Source: Pseudomonadota bacterium
GTDB lineage: Bacteria > Pseudomonadota > Alphaproteobacteria > Rhodobacterales > Rhodobacteraceae
Assembly (NCBI GenBank): GCA_963205075.1
Contig: CAUJIU010000133.1
Span: 1-43,570, forward strand
DNA length: 43,570 nt
Direction of reading: 5' to 3'
The notes beneath the pieces are model-generated. The model was given only the letters and a program-made list of their open reading frames with translations, had not been told where the DNA came from and searched no databases. This document shows positions 27,997 to 36,540 of this stretch, one piece after another. Every line of letters begins with the position of its first letter. Position 1 is the stretch's first letter. Both the position numbers and the translations under genes were made by a program.

Positions 27997-29733
27997 ATGA
28001 CCGTCGCGCCCAAGATTGACGTCCGCGACCTGCGGTCCATCCGGCGGGCGACCGAAGGCACCGGCACCGTCATTCTTGGCGACGACTGGGTCGCGCCCGA
28101 GGCCACGGCCGACAAGGAAATGCGCGACAGCCGGCGGCGGCGCCGGTGGATCCACCTCAACCGCTCGCCGCTGGCGCGGCGGATCATCACCTTCAACCTG
28201 GTCGCGCTGTTCTTCCTGGTGGCCGGGCTGATGTACCTGTCGCCCACCCGCGACAACCTTGCCCACCAGCGCGCCATCAGCCTGACCAACGAGGCCGCGC
28301 TGATCGCCAATGTGTTCGAGGTGCAACTGCCCGTCGGCGGCCCGGTGAGCCTGATCGGCGGCGACGGCATCGATGTGCCTTCCACGCTGGCCGCGCTGGA
28401 CCTGCGCACCGGCGTCCGGGTCGAGGTGTTTGACCCGACGGGCGTGCTGCTGGGCTCTGCCCTGGGTCTTGCCGAAAGCCGCGAGGTCATCGGGCTCGAG
28501 GCCGAACAGCGCGGCACCTGGCTGGCCGATCTGGTGGGATCGACCTGGGCGGGGCTGGTCGACTGGCTGGCGCCCGAAACCGCCGCACCCGCGCCGACCG
28601 TGGCGCCCGAAGGCGCGCCCTCGGTGCCCGAGGCCATGGCCGGCCAGTCGGTGATGACGACGACAAGAACCAGCGACGGACGGCAGATCATCACCGCCAC
28701 CGTGCCGATCCTGCGCGGCGGCGAACCGGTGGGCGCGGTGGCGCTGACCTCGGAGTCCGAAGACCTCGAGGCCCTGATCCAGAGCGAGCGCGAGCAACTG
28801 CTGACCATGTTCGTCATGGGGGCATTCCTGTCGATCGGCCTGAGCCTGCTGCTCGCCTCGACCATCGCCAACCCGCTGTCGGACCTGGCCGACGCCGCCG
28901 AACTTGGCCGCGACCGCAACGCCCGCAAGATGTCGCCGGGGCGCATCCGCATACCCGACCTGACCGCCCGCCCGGACGAGATCGGGCGGCTTTCGGGGGC
29001 GCTGCGCGGCATGGTCTCGGCGCTCTATGAGCGGATCGAGGGCAATGAACAGTTCGCCGCCGACGTGGCCCATGAAATCAAGAACCCGCTGGCCTCGTTG
29101 CGCTCGGCCGTCGGCACGCTGCGCCTGACCCAGCGCGATGACCAGCGCGAACGGCTGTTGCAGGTCATCGATCACGATGTGCGGCGGCTGGACCGTCTGG
29201 TCAGCGACATTTCCAACGCCTCGCGGCTCGATGCCGAACTGGTCAAGGAAGAGGAAGAAACCTTCGACCTGCTGAAGATGCTGGGCAACATAAACGAATA
29301 TCTCGGCAACCAGGCCGCCGAAAAGGGCATCGATTACATCACCGACATGCCCTCCGACCCGATCCTGATCCAGGGGCTGGAAGGCCGGCTGGCGCAGGTA
29401 TTCGTCAACATCATCAGCAACGCCATTTCCTTCTGCGAGGATGGCGACGCCATCCGCGTCTGGGCGCGGCGGCGGGAAAACCGGGTGCTGGTGGTGGTCG
29501 AGGATACCGGGCCGGGCATCCCCGAACAGGCGCTGACCAAGATCTTCAAGCGCTTCTACTCCGAGCGGCCGGCGGGCCAGTTCGGCAACAATTCCGGCCT
29601 CGGACTGGCCATTTCCAAGCAGATCGTCGAGGCGCATGGCGGGGTGATCTGGGCCGAGAACATCCGCCCGACCGAAGCCGACCTGACCTCGGAGGCGCTG
29701 GGCGCGCGCTTCGTGGTCGGCCTGCCGGTCTGA
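27997..29733 (+). CDS. chvG: Sensor histidine kinase ChvG
   Basis: This 578-residue inner-membrane kinase has a ~60-residue cytoplasmic N-terminus, a first membrane segment (about 65-84), a periplasmic sensor domain with an alanine/proline-rich stretch near 190-210, a second segment (about 267-290), a HAMP linker, a HisKA domain with phospho-acceptor His359 in DVAHEIKNPLASL, and an HATPase domain (N box NIISNAISF, G1 VEDTGPGIP, G2 GLGLAISKQI). In related bacteria the periplasmic partner ExoR represses ChvG; no exoR is visible here. It starts three bases after chvI and is followed by hprK within ten bases. Confidence 0.95.
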   Translation: MTVAPKIDVRDLRSIRRATEGTGTVILGDDWVAPEATADKEMRDSRRRRRWIHLNRSPLARRIITFNLVALFFLVAGLMYLSPTRDNLAHQRAISLTNEAALIANVFEVQLPVGGPVSLIGGDGIDVPSTLAALDLRTGVRVEVFDPTGVLLGSALGLAESREVIGLEAEQRGTWLADLVGSTWAGLVDWLAPETAAPAPTVAPEGAPSVPEAMAGQSVMTTTRTSDGRQIITATVPILRGGEPVGAVALTSESEDLEALIQSEREQLLTMFVMGAFLSIGLSLLLASTIANPLSDLADAAELGRDRNARKMSPGRIRIPDLTARPDEIGRLSGALRGMVSALYERIEGNEQFAADVAHEIKNPLASLRSAVGTLRLTQRDDQRERLLQVIDHDVRRLDRLVSDISNASRLDAELVKEEEETFDLLKMLGNINEYLGNQAAEKGIDYITDMPSDPILIQGLEGRLAQVFVNIISNAISFCEDGDAIRVWARRRENRVLVVVEDTGPGIPEQALTKIFKRFYSERPAGQFGNNSGLGLAISKQIVEAHGGVIWAENIRPTEADLTSEALGARFVVGLPV

Positions 29734-29742
29734 CCGGCGGCG

Positions 29743-30192
29743 ATGGCCGCCGCGCCGCGCAGCGGGACCCCCCCGGCGCCGCAGATCCTGCATGCGACCG
29801 CGGTGGCCGGCCATGGCGGCGCCGCGCTGATCCTTGGCCCCTCGGGCGCGGGCAAGTCGGCGCTGGCGCTCGAGCTGATGGCGTTCGGCTGCGCGTTGGT
29901 GGCCGACGACCGGGCAGAGGTCTTTCGCAAGGGCGCGGCGGTCTGGGTGCGCAGCCCGCCGGCAATCGCCGGCATGATCGAGGCGCGCGGGGTCGGCATT
30001 CTGGCAGCCGATGCCGTCGAACAGGCCCCTGTCCGGGTGGTGATCGAACTGGGCCAGACCGAGCCCGACCGGCTGCCGCCACAGCGCCAGACCCCGGTGC
30101 TGGGCGTGCAACTCCCCTTGCTTTGCACCCCGCCTTATGGCCATTTTGCCCCGGCAATCCTGCAATTTCTCAAGCGAGGCCGCGTTGCCTGA
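29743..30192 (+). CDS. hprK: HPr kinase/phosphorylase, short alphaproteobacterial form
   Basis: This 149-residue protein contains only the C-terminal kinase domain of HprK; the N-terminal domain of the ~310-residue Gram-positive enzyme is absent, as is normal in alphaproteobacteria. The P-loop GPSGAGKS is at 32-39, the acidic pair VADDR at 53-57, and the signature region GMIEARGVGIL at 78-87. It phosphorylates HPr on serine using ATP and can reverse the reaction. It lies between chvG and rapZ, overlapping the latter by eight bases with the start chosen here. Its substrate HPr is encoded 1.3 kb downstream and keeps the serine site. Confidence 0.92.
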   Translation: MAAAPRSGTPPAPQILHATAVAGHGGAALILGPSGAGKSALALELMAFGCALVADDRAEVFRKGAAVWVRSPPAIAGMIEARGVGILAADAVEQAPVRVVIELGQTEPDRLPPQRQTPVLGVQLPLLCTPPYGHFAPAILQFLKRGRVA

Positions 30193-31117
30193 CCGTTCGC
30201 CGCCCCCCGCCTCGTTTTCCGGGCAGGCCCCGGGCACCGGCCGGATCGTGGTGGTCACCGGGCCATCGGGGGCGGGCCGGTCAACGGCGATCAACGCGCT
30301 CGAGGATCTGGGCTACGAGGTCATCGACAACCTGCCGCTGTCGCTGATGCCGCGCCTGTTCGAGGGCCCGCCCGTGGCCCGGCCGGTGGCGCTCGGGGTC
30401 GATATCCGCAACCGCGATTTCTCGATCGATACCTTTTCGGCGCTGCTGGACGGCTTTGCCCGTCGGACCGACCTGACGCTGCAACTGCTCTATCTCGACT
30501 GCTCGCCCGACATGCTGGTGCGCCGCTTTTCCGAGACCCGCCGCCGGCATCCGCTGGCCCCGGACGACGCCCCGTCGCTGGGCGTGGAGCAGGAAATCGC
30601 GCTGCTGGTGCCCATCCGCGCCCGCGCCGATTTCGTCATCGATACCAGCGAGATGTCGCCGCACGAGTTGAAGGCCGAAATCGCGGTCTGGTTCGGCCCG
30701 CGCGACGGGCGGCGGATGGGGCTGACGGTGCAATCCTTTTCCTACAAGCGCGGCCTGCCGCGCGGGCTGGACCTGGTCTTTGACTGCCGCTTCCTGCGCA
30801 ACCCGCACTGGGACCCGGACCTGCGCCGCCGCGACGGGCGCGACCCGGCAGTGGCGGCCTTCGTCGAGGCCGATCCGCTGTTTTCGCCCTTCTACGCCAA
30901 GATGTCGGATCTGGCCGGCCTGCTGCTGCCCGCCTATGCCGCCGAGGGCAAGTCGCACCTCTCCATCGGCTTTGGTTGCACCGGCGGGCAACACCGTTCG
31001 GTCGCCGTTGCGGAAAGACTCGGCAAGGCCCTTGCAGAAGGCGGCTGGCATGTATCTATACGGCACCGGGAAATGGAGCGCCTGACACGGGCGGCTCCGG
31101 ATGTGTTGGGGAAGTGA
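30185..31117 (+). CDS. rapZ: RNase adapter protein RapZ (YvcJ family)
   Basis: The protein has an N-terminal kinase-like P-loop (GPSGAGRSTAI; the usual lysine is arginine, a common alphaproteobacterial variant), DLGYEVIDNLPLSL, and the C-terminal RapZ domain with FSYKRGLPRGLDLVFD, RFLRNPHW and the GCTGGQHRSVAVAERL signature. In E. coli RapZ guides RNase E to the GlmZ small RNA to control glucosamine-6-phosphate synthase; whether this holds in alphaproteobacteria is open. A TTG at 30185, five bases after GAGG, is proposed as start (310 residues) because the ATG at 30137 would give a 56-base overlap with hprK. The exact start is uncertain. Confidence 0.9.
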   Translation: MPDRSPPPASFSGQAPGTGRIVVVTGPSGAGRSTAINALEDLGYEVIDNLPLSLMPRLFEGPPVARPVALGVDIRNRDFSIDTFSALLDGFARRTDLTLQLLYLDCSPDMLVRRFSETRRRHPLAPDDAPSLGVEQEIALLVPIRARADFVIDTSEMSPHELKAEIAVWFGPRDGRRMGLTVQSFSYKRGLPRGLDLVFDCRFLRNPHWDPDLRRRDGRDPAVAAFVEADPLFSPFYAKMSDLAGLLLPAYAAEGKSHLSIGFGCTGGQHRSVAVAERLGKALAEGGWHVSIRHREMERLTRAAPDVLGK

Positions 31118-31120
31118 CGC

Positions 31121-31516
31121 GTGATCGGGATCGTGATCGTGGCGCATGGCGGACTGGCGACCGAGTATCTTGCTGCGGTCGAACACGTCGTGGGCAAACA
31201 GGACGGGATCCTCGCCGTGTCCATCCACCCCAACGATGACCGCGCCACCAAGCAGGACGAGATCTGCGACGCGGCCGATGCGGTTGATCTGGGCGATGGC
31301 GTTGTTATCGTGACGGATATGTTCGGCGGCTCACCCTCGAACCTGTCGTTGCGGGCCTGTTCGCCGGCAAACCGCCGCATCCTCTACGGGGCCAATCTGC
31401 CGCTGCTGATCAAGCTGGCCAAGTCGCGCGGCAAGACCGTGCCCGAGGCGGTCGAAAGCGCCCTGACCGCCGGCCGCAAGTATATCGACAGCCACCAGAT
31501 CGCGCGGGACCACTGA
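31121..31516 (+). CDS. PTS mannose-family EIIA component
   Basis: This 131-residue protein is a mannose-type EIIA with phospho-histidine His9 in VIVAHGGLA and the conserved VTDMFGGSPSNLSL loop. No EIIB or EIIC is present, so it belongs to the incomplete, regulatory PTS of alphaproteobacteria rather than to a sugar transporter. It takes phosphate from HPr, encoded three bases downstream. The GTG start follows rapZ by three bases. Its regulatory target is not known from sequence. Confidence 0.93.
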   Translation: MIGIVIVAHGGLATEYLAAVEHVVGKQDGILAVSIHPNDDRATKQDEICDAADAVDLGDGVVIVTDMFGGSPSNLSLRACSPANRRILYGANLPLLIKLAKSRGKTVPEAVESALTAGRKYIDSHQIARDH

Positions 31517-31519
31517 GAC

Positions 31520-31792
31520 ATGGCCGAATCGCGGCGTTTGCAGATCGTCAACCTCAAGGGCCTGCATGCGCGCGCCTCTGCCAAGCTGGTCGAAGTGGTC
31601 GAGCGCCATGACGCTACGGCAACCGTTTCCAAGGACGGGCTGAGCGCCAATGGCGACAGCATCATGGGGCTTTTGATGTTGGCAGCCTCCAAGGGAACCT
31701 TTATTGAGGTCCAAACCAAGGGGGCCGAGGCCAGCCAGCTCGCCGCCGCGATCGAGGAACTGGTCGCAGACAAGTTCGGCGAAGGCGATTGA
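31520..31792 (+). CDS. ptsH: HPr family phosphocarrier protein
   Basis: This 90-residue protein has the active histidine His16 in KGLHARASAKLV and the regulatory serine Ser47 in GDSIMGLLMLAA, the site used by HPr kinase. It carries phosphate from EI-Ntr (PtsP, not in the window) to EIIA. Presence of both sites together with hprK argues for an intact regulatory loop. It ends 16 bases before the acyltransferase gene. Confidence 0.94.
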   Translation: MAESRRLQIVNLKGLHARASAKLVEVVERHDATATVSKDGLSANGDSIMGLLMLAASKGTFIEVQTKGAEASQLAAAIEELVADKFGEGD

Positions 31793-31808
31793 TCTGGACC
31801 GAAGCTCA

Positions 31809-32711
31809 ATGAAGACGCCAGGAGACCAGCGGATCGTGACCGATACCACGACCAGTTCTGATTCCGCAGGCGACGATCAGGTCGTGCCAAGGCTCTATGA
31901 CCGGCGCAGCCTGACCTATTCCAACACCTTCGACAGCGCCACCAAGCGCACCCTGATCCGCGCCATCGAATGGCTGACCGGCAAGATCACCATCCTGCGG
32001 CGGATCCGCGAGTTCGAGCGGCGCGGCGCCCCGCGCGGGCAGGCCTTCTGGCCCGCGACGATGGAGGTCATGGGCATCGACCTGCTGACCCCGAAAGAAC
32101 AGCTGGACCGCATTCCCGCGACCGGGCCGGTGGTGGTCGTGGCCAATCACCCGCATGGGCTGGTCGACGGCATGATCCTGGCTGATCTGATCGGGCGCCG
32201 GCGCGGTGACTACCGGATCCTGACCCGGTCGCTGCTGACCGGGATCGACGAAAGCGCCGCCAGCTACATGATCCCGGTGCCGTTCCCGCATGAGGAGGAT
32301 TCGCAGCGCAAGATGCTCGAGATGCGCGCCGTCGCCATGGAGCATCTGGCCAATGGCGGGCTGGTTGCGCTGTTTCCCTCGGGCGCGGTGGCGGCATCGG
32401 AATCGCTGTTCGGCCCGGCGATCGAGGGCGAATGGAACGTCTTCACCGCCAAGATGATCCGCAGGTCGGGCGCGGCGGTGGTGCCGCTCTACTTTCCCGG
32501 CACCAATTCGCGCTGGTATCACATGGCCAACCGCATCTCGGCGACCCTGCGCCAGAGCCTGTTGCTGCACGAGGTGGTGCATTCCTTCGACAAGCCGCAA
32601 AAACCGGTCGTGGGGCATCCGTTCCCCGCCGACGAAGTCGAGCGGCGCAGCGCCGAGCCGCGCCCCTTCATGGCCTGGCTGCGGCAGGAAACGCTCAAGC
32701 TCAGAGAGTGA
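31809..32711 (+). CDS. PlsC-like lysophospholipid/glycerol acyltransferase
   Basis: This 300-residue protein has an acyltransferase domain: VVVANHPHGLVDGMIL near residues 109-124, with His114 and Asp120 in an H-X5-D spacing rather than the classic H-X4-D, as in the NHPxGLVD variant group. LVALFPSGAVAASE is the second block and AAVVPLYFPGTNSRW the third. It probably acylates a lysolipid or glycerol phosphate at the inner membrane, though no strong membrane segment is visible. ATG 31809 has GAAG four bases upstream; a GTG at 31836 preceded by AGGAG is an alternative. It follows ptsH closely and may belong to the chvIG-PTS transcript. Confidence 0.85.
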   Translation: MKTPGDQRIVTDTTTSSDSAGDDQVVPRLYDRRSLTYSNTFDSATKRTLIRAIEWLTGKITILRRIREFERRGAPRGQAFWPATMEVMGIDLLTPKEQLDRIPATGPVVVVANHPHGLVDGMILADLIGRRRGDYRILTRSLLTGIDESAASYMIPVPFPHEEDSQRKMLEMRAVAMEHLANGGLVALFPSGAVAASESLFGPAIEGEWNVFTAKMIRRSGAAVVPLYFPGTNSRWYHMANRISATLRQSLLLHEVVHSFDKPQKPVVGHPFPADEVERRSAEPRPFMAWLRQETLKLRE

Positions 32712-32714
32712 CGA

Positions 32715-33593
32715 TCAGCGCGTCGGGACCGGATGCTCGCCCCGATAGTCGTAGAAACCGCGCTTGCTCTTGCGGCCCAGCCAGCCGGCCTCGACGTATT
32801 TGGTCAGCAGCGGGCAGGGGCGATACTTGGTATCGGCCAGCCCTTCATGCAGCACGTTCATGATGGCCAGGCAGGTATCGAGCCCGATGAAATCGGCCAG
32901 TTCCAGCGGCCCCATCGGGTGATTGGCGCCCAGCTTGAGCGAGGTATCGATGGATTTGACCGAGCCGACGCCCTCGTAAAGCGTGTAGATCGCCTCGTTG
33001 ATCATCGGCATCAGGATGCGGTTGACGATGAAGCCGGGGAAATCCTCGGCGGTGGCGGCGGTCTTGCCGAGGCGCTCGACCACCTCGAGGCAGGTGGTGA
33101 AGGTCTCCTGATCGGTGGCGATGCCGCGGATCAGCTCGACCAGCTGCATGATCGGAACCGGGTTCATGAAGTGGAAGCCCATGAACTTTTCCGGCCGGTC
33201 GGTGCGGCTGGCCAGCCGGGTGATCGAGATCGACGAGGTGTTCGAGGTCAGGATCGTGGTCGGTTTCAGATGCGGCAGCAGGTCCTGGAAGATCGCCTGC
33301 TTGACCATCTCGCGCTCGGTGGCCGCCTCGATCACCAGATCGGTCTGGCCAAGATCGGCCAGCGTCTTGGTGGTCTTGATCCGGGCAAAGGCCGCGGCCC
33401 TGTCTTCGGCCGAGATGATCTTGCGGCTGACCTGCCGGTCAAGGTTGCGGTCGATCAGCGCCATGGCCGAACTCAGCGCCTCGCTGCTGACATCGGTCAT
33501 CAGCACCTCGTATCCGGCCACCGCAAAGACATGGGCGATGCCGTTGCCCATTTGCCCCGCGCCGACAATGCCGACCTGCTTGATACCCATCAT
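32715..33593 (-). CDS. hbdA: 3-hydroxybutyryl-CoA dehydrogenase
   Basis: This 292-residue NAD(P)-dependent enzyme interconverts acetoacetyl-CoA and 3-hydroxybutyryl-CoA, in fatty-acid/PHB metabolism or as an entry to the ethylmalonyl-CoA pathway. The Rossmann motif is VGIVGAGQMGNGIAHV, the catalytic His is in MGFHFMNPVPIMQLVEL, and PGFIVNRILMPMINEA begins the C-terminal helical domain. The start is either of two adjacent ATGs (33593 or 33590), with GGAAGG just upstream. In related genomes it follows etfB-etfA directly; here a plus-strand gene lies between. Confidence 0.94.
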   Translation of the reverse strand: MMGIKQVGIVGAGQMGNGIAHVFAVAGYEVLMTDVSSEALSSAMALIDRNLDRQVSRKIISAEDRAAAFARIKTTKTLADLGQTDLVIEAATEREMVKQAIFQDLLPHLKPTTILTSNTSSISITRLASRTDRPEKFMGFHFMNPVPIMQLVELIRGIATDQETFTTCLEVVERLGKTAATAEDFPGFIVNRILMPMINEAIYTLYEGVGSVKSIDTSLKLGANHPMGPLELADFIGLDTCLAIMNVLHEGLADTKYRPCPLLTKYVEAGWLGRKSKRGFYDYRGEHPVPTR

Positions 33594-33749
33594 TCGCCCT
33601 TCCTGGTTCCGCCCGCACCATATGCCCGGACCGGCCCGGCCATCAAGGCGAGCAGACAGCTAAAAAGCCGATCAAATTGCCGCTTTCACGTTTTGGAAAG
33701 GCCGATGTCCGACTTTTGGCTCGGGTGAACTGAAAATGTGGTGGGAACC
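33594..33749. other. Divergent intergenic region hbdA / DUF6473-like gene
   Basis: 156 bases with the promoters of both genes. It turns AT-richer from 33660 on (AAAAAGCC, TTTTGG). No convincing -35/-10 pair or RNA structure was seen. Confidence 0.4.
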
Positions 33750-34595
33750 ATGAAACACGAATCGCTTGATGAAGCGGGGCTGAGCTATGCCCCCTGCCGC
33801 TACGGCCTGTCGCGGCTCTATTTCCGGGGGCCACGGCAACGGCTTGACGGGCGCTACGTGGCGTTTCTGGGCGGCACCGAGACCTATGGCAAGTTCATTG
33901 CCAAACCGTTCCCCGAGCTGGTGGAAAAGCGCCTGGGGCGGACCTGCGTCAATTTCGGGGTGGTCAATGCCAGCGTCGACGCCTTCATGCACGAGCCCTC
34001 GGTGCTGGCCGCCTGCCACGATGCCGAGGCGACCGTGATCCAGATCATGGGCACCCAGAACATCTCGAACCGGTTCTATACCGTGCATCCGCGCCGCAAT
34101 GACCGTTTCGTGCGGGCATCCACGGTGTTGCAGGCGGTGTTCTCGGAGATCGATTTCTCCGAGTTTTCCTTTACCCGCCACATGCTGCGGGCGCTCTACA
34201 AGGTCTCGCCGGACCGCTTTCAGATCGTGCGCCACGAATTGCAGCAGGCCTGGGTGCACCGGATGAAGGCGCTGGTGGCCGAGATCGAGACCAGCGTGCT
34301 GCTCTTGTGGTTCGCCGATCATCCGCTGTCCGATGACCCGGCCATCAGCACCGACAGTCTGCTGCACACCGATCCGCTGTTCGTCACGCGGGCGATGGTC
34401 GAGGAGGTCTTGCCGATGACGGCGGGGCTGATCGAGGCGCAGCCCTCCGAAAAGGCCCGCGCGGCCGGGACCGAGGGCATGATCTATTCGCCCCTGCATT
34501 CGATGGCGGCGGCAGAGCTGATGGGGGTGCGCGCCCATGAGGAGGCGGCCGATCTACTGGCGCCCGTCCTCAAGGAGATGATCCGCCGGCCGTGA
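33750..34595 (+). CDS. DUF6473-like protein, possible SGNH-fold
   Basis: This 281-residue protein has no signal peptide or membrane segment. I believe it is the Rhodobacterales family now called DUF6473, but cannot verify. Motifs resemble SGNH hydrolase blocks in order: block I GGTETYG (41-47, Thr43 where Ser would be), block [10 protein letters not shown] (Gly70), block III MGTQN (100-104, Asn104), and a late SPLH (His250). This suggests an SGNH-like fold with an altered nucleophile; it is inference. ATG 33750 has GGGA about five bases upstream; a GTG at 33738 is the alternative. It is alone on the plus strand between hbdA and etfA and ends at a hairpin terminator. Confidence 0.7.
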   Translation: MKHESLDEAGLSYAPCRYGLSRLYFRGPRQRLDGRYVAFLGGTETYGKFIAKPFPELVEKRLGRTCVNFGVVNASVDAFMHEPSVLAACHDAEATVIQIMGTQNISNRFYTVHPRRNDRFVRASTVLQAVFSEIDFSEFSFTRHMLRALYKVSPDRFQIVRHELQQAWVHRMKALVAEIETSVLLLWFADHPLSDDPAISTDSLLHTDPLFVTRAMVEEVLPMTAGLIEAQPSEKARAAGTEGMIYSPLHSMAAAELMGVRAHEEAADLLAPVLKEMIRRP

Positions 34596-34597
34596 AA

Positions 34598-34619
34598 AAG
34601 GCCCGCCGGAGCGGGCCTT
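34598..34619 (-). terminator. Intrinsic terminator of the etf operon
   Basis: AAGGCCCGC-CGGA-GCGGGCCTT is a perfect 9-bp stem with a 4-base loop. Read on the minus strand it is followed by five T residues (the AAAAA at 34595-34599 on the plus strand overlaps the stem), so it best serves etfA, whose stop is 26 bases before it. It can also act on the plus-strand gene ending at 34595. Confidence 0.75.
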
Positions 34620-34644
34620 GTCCAAACCTGCGGCATCGGCCGGG

Positions 34645-35571
34645 TCAGAGCTTTTCGGTCAGTTCCGGCACGGCGGTGAACAGGTCCGCGACCAGCCCGA
34701 AATCGGCCACCTGAAAGATCGGGGCTTCTTCGTCCTTGTTGATGGCGACGATGACCTTGGAGTCCTTCATGCCCGCGAGGTGCTGGATCGCACCCGAGAT
34801 GCCGACGGCAACGTAGAGGTCAGGCGCCACCACCTTGCCGGTCTGGCCCACCTGCCAGTCGTTCGGGGCATAGCCCGAATCAACCGCGGCCCGGCTGGCG
34901 CCCACGGCGGCGCCCAGCTTGTCTGCCAGCTTCTCGATCAGCGCGAAGTCGTCCTTGGACCCGACGCCACGGCCACCCGAGACCACCACGCCGGCCGAGG
35001 TCAGCTCGGGCCGGTCAGAGGCCGCGACCTTGTCCTCGACCCAGGATGACAGGCCCGGATTGTCGCCCTTGGCAACGGCCTCGACCTTGGCGCTGCCGCC
35101 GGTCGGGGCGGCGTCAAAGCCGGCGGTGCGGATGGTCACAACCTTCTTGGCATCGGCGGACTTGACCGTCTGGATGGCGTTGCCGGCATAGATCGGCCGC
35201 TCGAAAGTGTCGGCGTCGATCACGGCGGTGGCATCCGAGATCACCATCACGTCCAGCAGCGCCGCGACGCGGGGCAGGATGTTCTTGGCGTCGGTCGTGG
35301 CCGGGGCCACGATATGCGAATAATCGCCCGCCAGCCTGGCGATCAGCGCCGCAGTCGGCTCGGCGAGCCGGTGGCCATAGAGCGCGTCCTCGACCACCAG
35401 CACCTTGCTGACGCCCTTGATCGTGGCGGCATCCTTGGCGGCGTCCGCCGCCTTGGCGCCCACGCAAAGCGCGGTGATGTCGCCCAGCCCGGCCGCGGCC
35501 GAAACCGCCTTGGCGGTGGCGTCCATCGACAGGTGACCGTCGGTGATTTCCGCGAGTAGTAGAACAGCCAT
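34645..35571 (-). CDS. etfA: Electron transfer flavoprotein alpha subunit
   Basis: This 308-residue subunit binds FAD in its C-terminal domain ([59 protein letters not shown]) and with EtfB carries electrons from acyl-CoA dehydrogenases to ETF-ubiquinone oxidoreductase. Length and motifs are complete. The ATG shares one base with the etfB stop (TAATG), so its translation normally depends on ribosomes finishing etfB. Because etfB has an internal stop here, expression of etfA may be reduced. A hairpin terminator follows the gene. Confidence 0.96.
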   Translation of the reverse strand: MAVLLLAEITDGHLSMDATAKAVSAAAGLGDITALCVGAKAADAAKDAATIKGVSKVLVVEDALYGHRLAEPTAALIARLAGDYSHIVAPATTDAKNILPRVAALLDVMVISDATAVIDADTFERPIYAGNAIQTVKSADAKKVVTIRTAGFDAAPTGGSAKVEAVAKGDNPGLSSWVEDKVAASDRPELTSAGVVVSGGRGVGSKDDFALIEKLADKLGAAVGASRAAVDSGYAPNDWQVGQTGKVVAPDLYVAVGISGAIQHLAGMKDSKVIVAINKDEEAPIFQVADFGLVADLFTAVPELTEKL

Positions 35572-36329
35572 TAGATCGCCCCCACTTCCTTGAGTTTCGC
35601 CACCAGCTCGTCGACCGTCTTGACGATCACGCCCGCCTTGCGGGTCTCGGGCTCGGTGGTCTTGACCACGCTGAGCCGCGGCGCGACATCGACGCCGTAA
35701 TCGGCCGGGGTCTTTTCATCGAGCGGCTTCTACTTGGCCTTCATGATGTTGGGCAAGGACGCGTAGCGAGGCTCGTTGAGGCGCAGATCGTCGCTGTCGA
35801 TGGCCGGCATCTTGACCGAGATGGTCTGCAGGCCGCCATCAACCTCGCGGGTGACTTTCGCGTGGTCGCCGTCAATCTCGAGCTTGGAGGCAAAGGTCGC
35901 CTGCGACCAGCCCAAGAGCGCCGACAGCATCTGGCCGGTGGCGTTCATGTCGTTGTCGATGGCCTGCTTGCCGCACAGCACCAGGCCCGGAGCCTCGTCC
36001 TTGACGATGGCCGCCAGGATCTTGGCGACGGCGAGCGGCTCGATATCGGTGTGCACATTGTCGGTCGCCTCGACCAGGATGGCACGGTCCGCGCCCATGG
36101 CCAGCGCGGTGCGCAGCGTTTCCTGGGCCTGCTTGACGCCGATGGAAACCACGATCACCTCATCGGCCTTGCCGGCCTCACGCAGGCGGATCGCCTCTTC
36201 GACGGCGATTTCGTCGAAAGGGTTCATCGACATCTTGACGTTGGCGAGATCGACACCGGACCCGTCCGCCTTGACGCGGACCTTCACGTTGTAGTCGATC
36301 ACGCGCTTGACTGGCACGAGGACCTTCAT
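35571..36329 (-). pseudogene. etfB: Electron transfer flavoprotein beta subunit, interrupted by an in-frame amber stop
   Basis: The frame from ATG 36329 to TAA 35571-35573 has 252 sense-plus-stop positions before the terminator, exactly the usual EtfB length, but codon 200 (35730-35732) is TAG. Upstream, 199 residues match EtfB ([65 protein letters not shown]). Downstream, 52 further residues stay in frame and also match ([29 protein letters not shown]). The family reads KAKKKPL here, so the stop is a single AAG-to-TAG change. The last quarter lost includes partner-contact regions. Either the gene is inactive, the stop is read through, or this is a sequence error. No other decay is visible. 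A longer start at 36344 is possible but adds five atypical residues. Confidence 0.9.
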
Positions 36330-36540
36330 CGGCGCATTCTCCAATTGACTGCAATCTGATCTTCACTTGCGCCCTATTATCTTGGCGGCCGGGTGTTAAA
36401 CAGTCCAAAATCGACCAAAACCTGCGTAAAGATGCCACGTCACTGGCGCAATGCCGTGGCAAACCGGTCCGGCGCGGCCAATCCGGCACCTTGCCTGTGC
36501 GGTCTGTTGTGGGTCAACCTGCGCTCAGGGAGGGCCCAAG
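36330..36540. promoter_or_regulatory. Divergent region etfB / GyrI-like gene
   Basis: 211 bases with AT-rich patches. On the minus strand GATAAT (about 36376-36381), roughly 45 bases upstream of the etfB start, is a good -10 candidate, but no well-spaced -35 was found. On the plus side AGGGAGGG lies just upstream of ATG 36541 as ribosome site. Confidence 0.4.

Noticed and set aside
30240-30275. RapZ P-loop arginine instead of lysine as a sign of inactivation
   Set aside because: GxSGAGRS is, to my knowledge, common in alphaproteobacterial RapZ proteins, and the C-terminal RapZ domain is intact.
27145-30294. Very long open frame (over 1000 codons) antisense to chvI-chvG-hprK
   Set aside because: Its translation is rich in His, Arg, Gln and Gly without any domain. 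It exists because the strong GC bias of the sense genes removes stops from the complementary frame.
35571-35729. Separate small gene between etfA and the etfB stop
   Set aside because: The 52 codons are the conserved C-terminus of EtfB in the same frame and have no start codon or ribosome site of their own.
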